Assembly (NCBI GenBank): GCA_039619475.1
Contig: CM077116.1
Span: forward strand, 465,077,576 to 465,141,575
Direction: 5' to 3'
Length of the DNA stretch: 64,000 nucleotides
DNA from: Icerya purchasi
Lineage: Eukaryota > Arthropoda > Insecta > Hemiptera > Monophlebidae
The notes beneath the pieces are model-generated. The model did not search any database. It worked only from the letters and a program-made list of their open reading frames with translations, and was not told where the DNA came from. The first letter of the stretch is position 1. The number at the start of each line of letters is the position of its first letter. Position numbers and translations under genes: made by a program. Of this stretch, positions 60,101 through 64,000 are shown in pieces.

Positions 60101-63100
60101 TTGAAGAGTTTCGAAAAAAGAGCGCGCCACCCCGCATGAAGGGGGCAACCGATACACACTCGTGTAAGTCCATCGAGACCGGAACAGCGTAAGGAAAGTT
60201 CGGTCGTTCGATTTACGAGAGGTCCGAAACCGAATATTTCGTTAGCGGCTTGACCGGTTTATTTTCAATTATTCTCACACATGTTTATGACAGTCGGCAG
60301 CTGTCGGCGGGCCAAACAATAAACTGGTGTGTACGAGCGCGTTAATTGAACTACCATCGAAACCGCAAATCGAAAAGAATCGAATTACAATACGGAATCC
60401 GCTCAGAGTGTCGTCGTGTAAAGTTGGACGCCGACGGATGATACTAGCGGCCGGTACGCGAGGGAACTGGCGCGAAAGAAATGCGTTCGGATCGATTTAA
60501 GTTACAATTAGAAATGCGGTATTGTTGTTTGAAATTTCGCAGGCGAAAGAGGAGAACTCTGCTCGTCGGAGGCGGCACTCTAGCGGCGCTAAGAAGACGC
60601 GGTCGCAGAAAGAAGAATGGATGACGCCGAACCAGCGGCTAAAATTGTTCAAAGGGAACGCGGCGGGGATCGGGAATCGGAATGAAAGTGAAACAAGAGA
60701 GATGCCGGTGGCCCTAGTCTTTCTGTTTATGACAGCTGAAAAGAAATTAACTTATTTTCTCACCCCAACGGAAAATTCATTCGCACGAGGCAGCAGCGAC
60801 AAGAAAATGCTAGCTTCGCCCGAAGAACTTTGCTCGCTGGCGCGCGCTGCCTCACATCGCTGATAAGTATGTGCGCACATCCGCTCTCTGGTCCGGTAGC
60901 CGTCAGTCTCTTCACAGGTCCCGTTCCTTTCCGTTCTTTCCGGAAAAATCCGGCAGCTCCGACGACTTCTCAGAAAAATTGACATAAACGGCCCGGTAAA
61001 CAACGCGAACGTAATTTTCTTTTTAAGTTGAATTTCTACTTTTCCCTTTCTTTGCTTTTCTTTCTTTCTTTCTTTTTTTTTTTTTTTTTTTTTTGTTTTT
61101 CCGAAAAAAATCGCTGAAATTTCATTACGCGTAATCTCGTATTTAAAAGATGGCGAGGCAAAAAAGGCAAAGTCGAAAAAATACAAAAACTTTTATGCTA
61201 ACCGATGAAAATGATTTAGCGCGGTTGCCGTTGTAAAAAGCTGGATTGGCGTAGTTCAGGCCTTTGCAGGTTCTCTTCGCCAGCTATAGAAGATGCTTTA
61301 ATTTGTTTGCTGCACTACCGAAAATCCGAGACACTGAGGTTCCCGATTCTGTTCGCTTCACTTCTGATCGGAGCCGTTAACATTCGTTATTCGCGCTGTC
61401 CCGGTTCCACATATACATATACAGGGAGGGGGGACGTCGTGAATAATACATTCTATAAAAGGTTAAGCGAAATAAGCGAAATGGTAAATAAAAGAAGAAT
61501 TCTGCGGATTTGAGTAAGAGCGGCATACTGTCGGTGTTTGCATTTCTTTTCCGAAAGCGGGCGACTTGTTGAATAAACGCAATTATCGTGAAATCGTAAG
61601 AGTGTGAAGCGCGAATCATCCCCCACTCGAAATCTCTCCCGCATAATATTTTCGGCTAATCGATAATTCCTCAATTTCCTCTTTACGACATTTTTATGTA
61701 ACGTCAAGTGTCAGACTAATTAAAGTTCAAAACTATTTGAAATTATTTACATACCAAATTGATAATAAATAGAAATATATTTATCTTCAGAAACGTGTTA
61801 AAGTCTATCCTCAGCTGGGATCGCAACAGAAATAGTATAGCGAACAAATTATAAAAGTTTAAAAAGAGAATATCGCGCTGAACGTAAGCAAAATCATACC
61901 GAAATCAGTAGAAGTCGGTCTATGTAACAATGTCAACAGAAAAAATTTTGAGAAAAATTCGAGAAATATAAAAAGGAGGGAGGTTATATGAAAATACAGA
62001 GGAAAATTTTATCGTAACGAACGTTGATGTAGGAAAATATTCAAAACGCAGTAATTAAACAATTATAAGCGGAAGAACGTTTACACCCCTTTTTTTCTTA
62101 AATATCTGTGTATTATATATAATAGCACTGCACTTGGCGAATACAGCGGTATTTTTCAATTTTTTTGTAGGCTGATTGCGCAGGCCTTTGCGCGGGTGAT
62201 TCTTTTCCTTAACCTGCAAACGTTTAAAGGAGCCTTTTTAACTTTCGCAATACAAAAAATCTACTACGCACGCGCCGATCGGAAATATTAAGTGAACGTA
62301 TACACGATGGAAAAGTATTATCATCCGGCATTCCAAAATGGAAACAAATTTAACGGTTTCCGTTAAATATCAAGCTAATTTTCTAACAACGGCGCAGTTT
62401 AATATGTAAGAAAAATATGAAATTTTCATTTATAAAATTTTTGTTGCGTCAGATATTTTTTATACGTTAAATTTTAAATGGTTCTATTTTTGAATACACA
62501 ATATCGACTTTCGCATCTATCGTGCGTTTACTCGATATTTTCGATCAGCGCATGCGCAGTAGATGTCTTAATAACAACGAGGAAGACTTTAGAACGTTTG
62601 CAGATGAAAAGAAAATATTCCACTTGCGAAGGCCATACAAATCTTGGTATAAAAAAAATATATATTTAAAAATTACACTCGCTACGTGCACAGCATGTTT
62701 AATACAAATTTCGTTATAATACGAGATGGCTCGAACATGTTGACATCGGCTAATTCATATTTCGAATCGATCGAATTTAATAATAACGTTGACTTTTTCA
62801 GCGAAATGCTGCTGAAATTTCAGCGCACCAAACGTTGATGTAGATGAGTGTGCCTAATGATTAATTATCGCGAGAAATATGATATATAAGCGGAAACCCG
62901 TTTTTGTCTTCTTTTTATTCCGAACTCGAAATTGTAACAAGTCCAGCATTAAACTCTGAAAACTGCACGAATTCCATCGATTTCAGGAATACACGCCTGC
63001 CCCGCTTTAACATTATTCTTTTTTGAACCTCTGATGAGATCAATTTTTTTTTTTTTTTTTATATAAAATACGCGAACACAACAGACTAAGTCTGGCGTAA

Positions 63101-64000
63101 AATCGAGACTGGCGATAGTTCAGTCTCATCGGGGTGAAACGGGTGGTGGTCTCTTAAACTTTTTCCATCTTGTTCCATTTTTCTTCAACAGGGAGTTGCG
63201 GTACTGTGTTTTAGGCATCCTAAATTCGTGAATGTAATAAATTCCTATTAATCTACAGATATTTTATAATAAATCTCACCTTCTTACGCTGTTCATTAGA
63301 TTCATCTAATCATCTACAACTGCCCAAACTGATCGCATTCAAATAAATTTTCCTAAATCATCGCGAGTCTATGAAATACCTCGTCTTTCAATCCGGTTTT
63401 AGTGGAATCTAAGAATACCCAAAAAACATCATTATATTCCACCCGTCCTCCATAACTATTCTTCTTCTTTACGGCGTCAATCTTCTCGATAATAAATAAC
63501 CCGCTTCCCGGGACAAATGTTCTGCTCTGTCGTTTGTCCTTGCTCCACTCATAATTCCTTAAACTTAATATTCCCGATACTTATAGAGTATCGGTTTTTC
63601 CCCACTTCCATTGCTCACTGCTACTCCTTCTCTTGGTTCGTTCGCGTTGACCCCACATTATACTGATCACGTACGTAAAAACAATCTATCGTACTTTTTA
63701 TCGAGCAAAAAGTCTTTCTTTGGACGCTACATTTTTTGTCCTGATCTAATGACGAAATATTCATTTATTTCGAAAGCAGCGTGAATTGTACAAAATATGT
63801 GCGACGTTTAGGCTTCTTTTTCGAACCTCATTTCCTATTGAAAAGCGTCCTTCTGCCCACATTTTACTCTCGGGTCACCAAAAATATCGGTAGCGCAGCC
63901 TACTTTAAAGCGTTGCGACCATTTTTCAACATTTATCACTGTAATTACAGAGAGTAAGGGATTTGTCGGGGAGAGAAGAATCGACATCGCGCTCTAAATC
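57158..64000. other. No recognised gene
   Basis: The longest frames (144 codons at 60,752-61,186 minus, 113 codons at 60,522-60,863 plus) overlap on opposite strands and have no domain. About 58.9-61.5 kb is richer in CpG than the rest. (TA)n at 58,062-58,085; poly(T) at about 61,073-61,094 and 63,043-63,060. No tRNA gene was recognised. An exon of an unseen host gene cannot be excluded. Confidence 0.5.

Noticed and set aside
60522..61186. 113-codon plus and 144-codon minus frames
   Set aside because: They overlap on opposite strands, include poly(K) from a poly(T) tract, and show no domain; CpG-rich DNA simply has fewer stops.
61243..61290. GGATTGGCGTAGTTCAGG stretch resembling a tRNA start
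   Set aside because: No cloverleaf with a T-arm could be drawn at a suitable distance.

Overview
This looks like a piece of an arthropod, most likely insect, nuclear chromosome. It is AT-rich and full of (TA)n, (GT)n and poly(A/T) tracts. I can defend no single-copy host gene or exon. Nearly everything recognisable is a mobile element of an animal type: Jockey-like and RTE-like non-LTR retrotransposons, a Penelope-like element, a tRNA-derived SINE, an LTR retrotransposon and a decayed DNA transposase. The kinds of RT, RNase H and transposase fragments recall those common in Hymenoptera (ants, wasps), but that is recall, not a search, so the order is uncertain.

Layout. 1-510: a flank, a (TA)n tract and a SINE. 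816-6880: an old decayed reverse-transcriptase element (+) split by a young, almost intact Jockey-like element (-, 1069-5624). 7000-10340: nothing recognised. 10340-11870: a decayed second Jockey-like copy (+). 11.9-18.9 kb: no gene seen. 18.99-19.9 kb: the 3' end of a Penelope-like element (GIY-YIG endonuclease remnant, then a hammerhead-ribozyme-like motif). 22.8-23.55 kb: three more copies of that motif, two of them head to head. 23.6-30.9 kb: no gene seen; one fold-back. 30.93-31.97 kb: a decayed RT element. 33.5-33.66 kb: a short degenerate repeat and a perfect palindrome. 35.38-37.71 kb: a truncated RTE-like element, itself interrupted by a second one and bracketed by ~170 bp direct repeats. 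39.24-39.63 kb: an internally deleted transposase. 41.8-42.57 and 47.37-48.6 kb: two copies of one element family's RNase H region. 45.26-45.96 kb: a 5'-truncated element with clear target-site duplications. 46.8-47.15 kb: a 26-bp minisatellite. 48.78 and 51.85 kb: two more SINEs. 52.156-57.003 kb: a very young LTR retrotransposon with no pol, one 399-codon coiled-coil ORF and an internal 23-bp minisatellite. 57.16-64 kb: no gene seen.

Relations. The elements form datable layers: Jockey inside an older RT element, RTE inside RTE, and the LTR element inside a (TA)n tract next to a SINE. The first ~510 bases (flank, TA tract, SINE) reappear inverted at 51.85-57.16 kb with the LTR element inserted in the middle, so the two ends of this region share a diverged inverted duplication. 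The best candidates for something new are the pol-less LTR element with its orphan protein, the Penelope/hammerhead-like repeat family, and the unusually long direct repeats around the RTE element.
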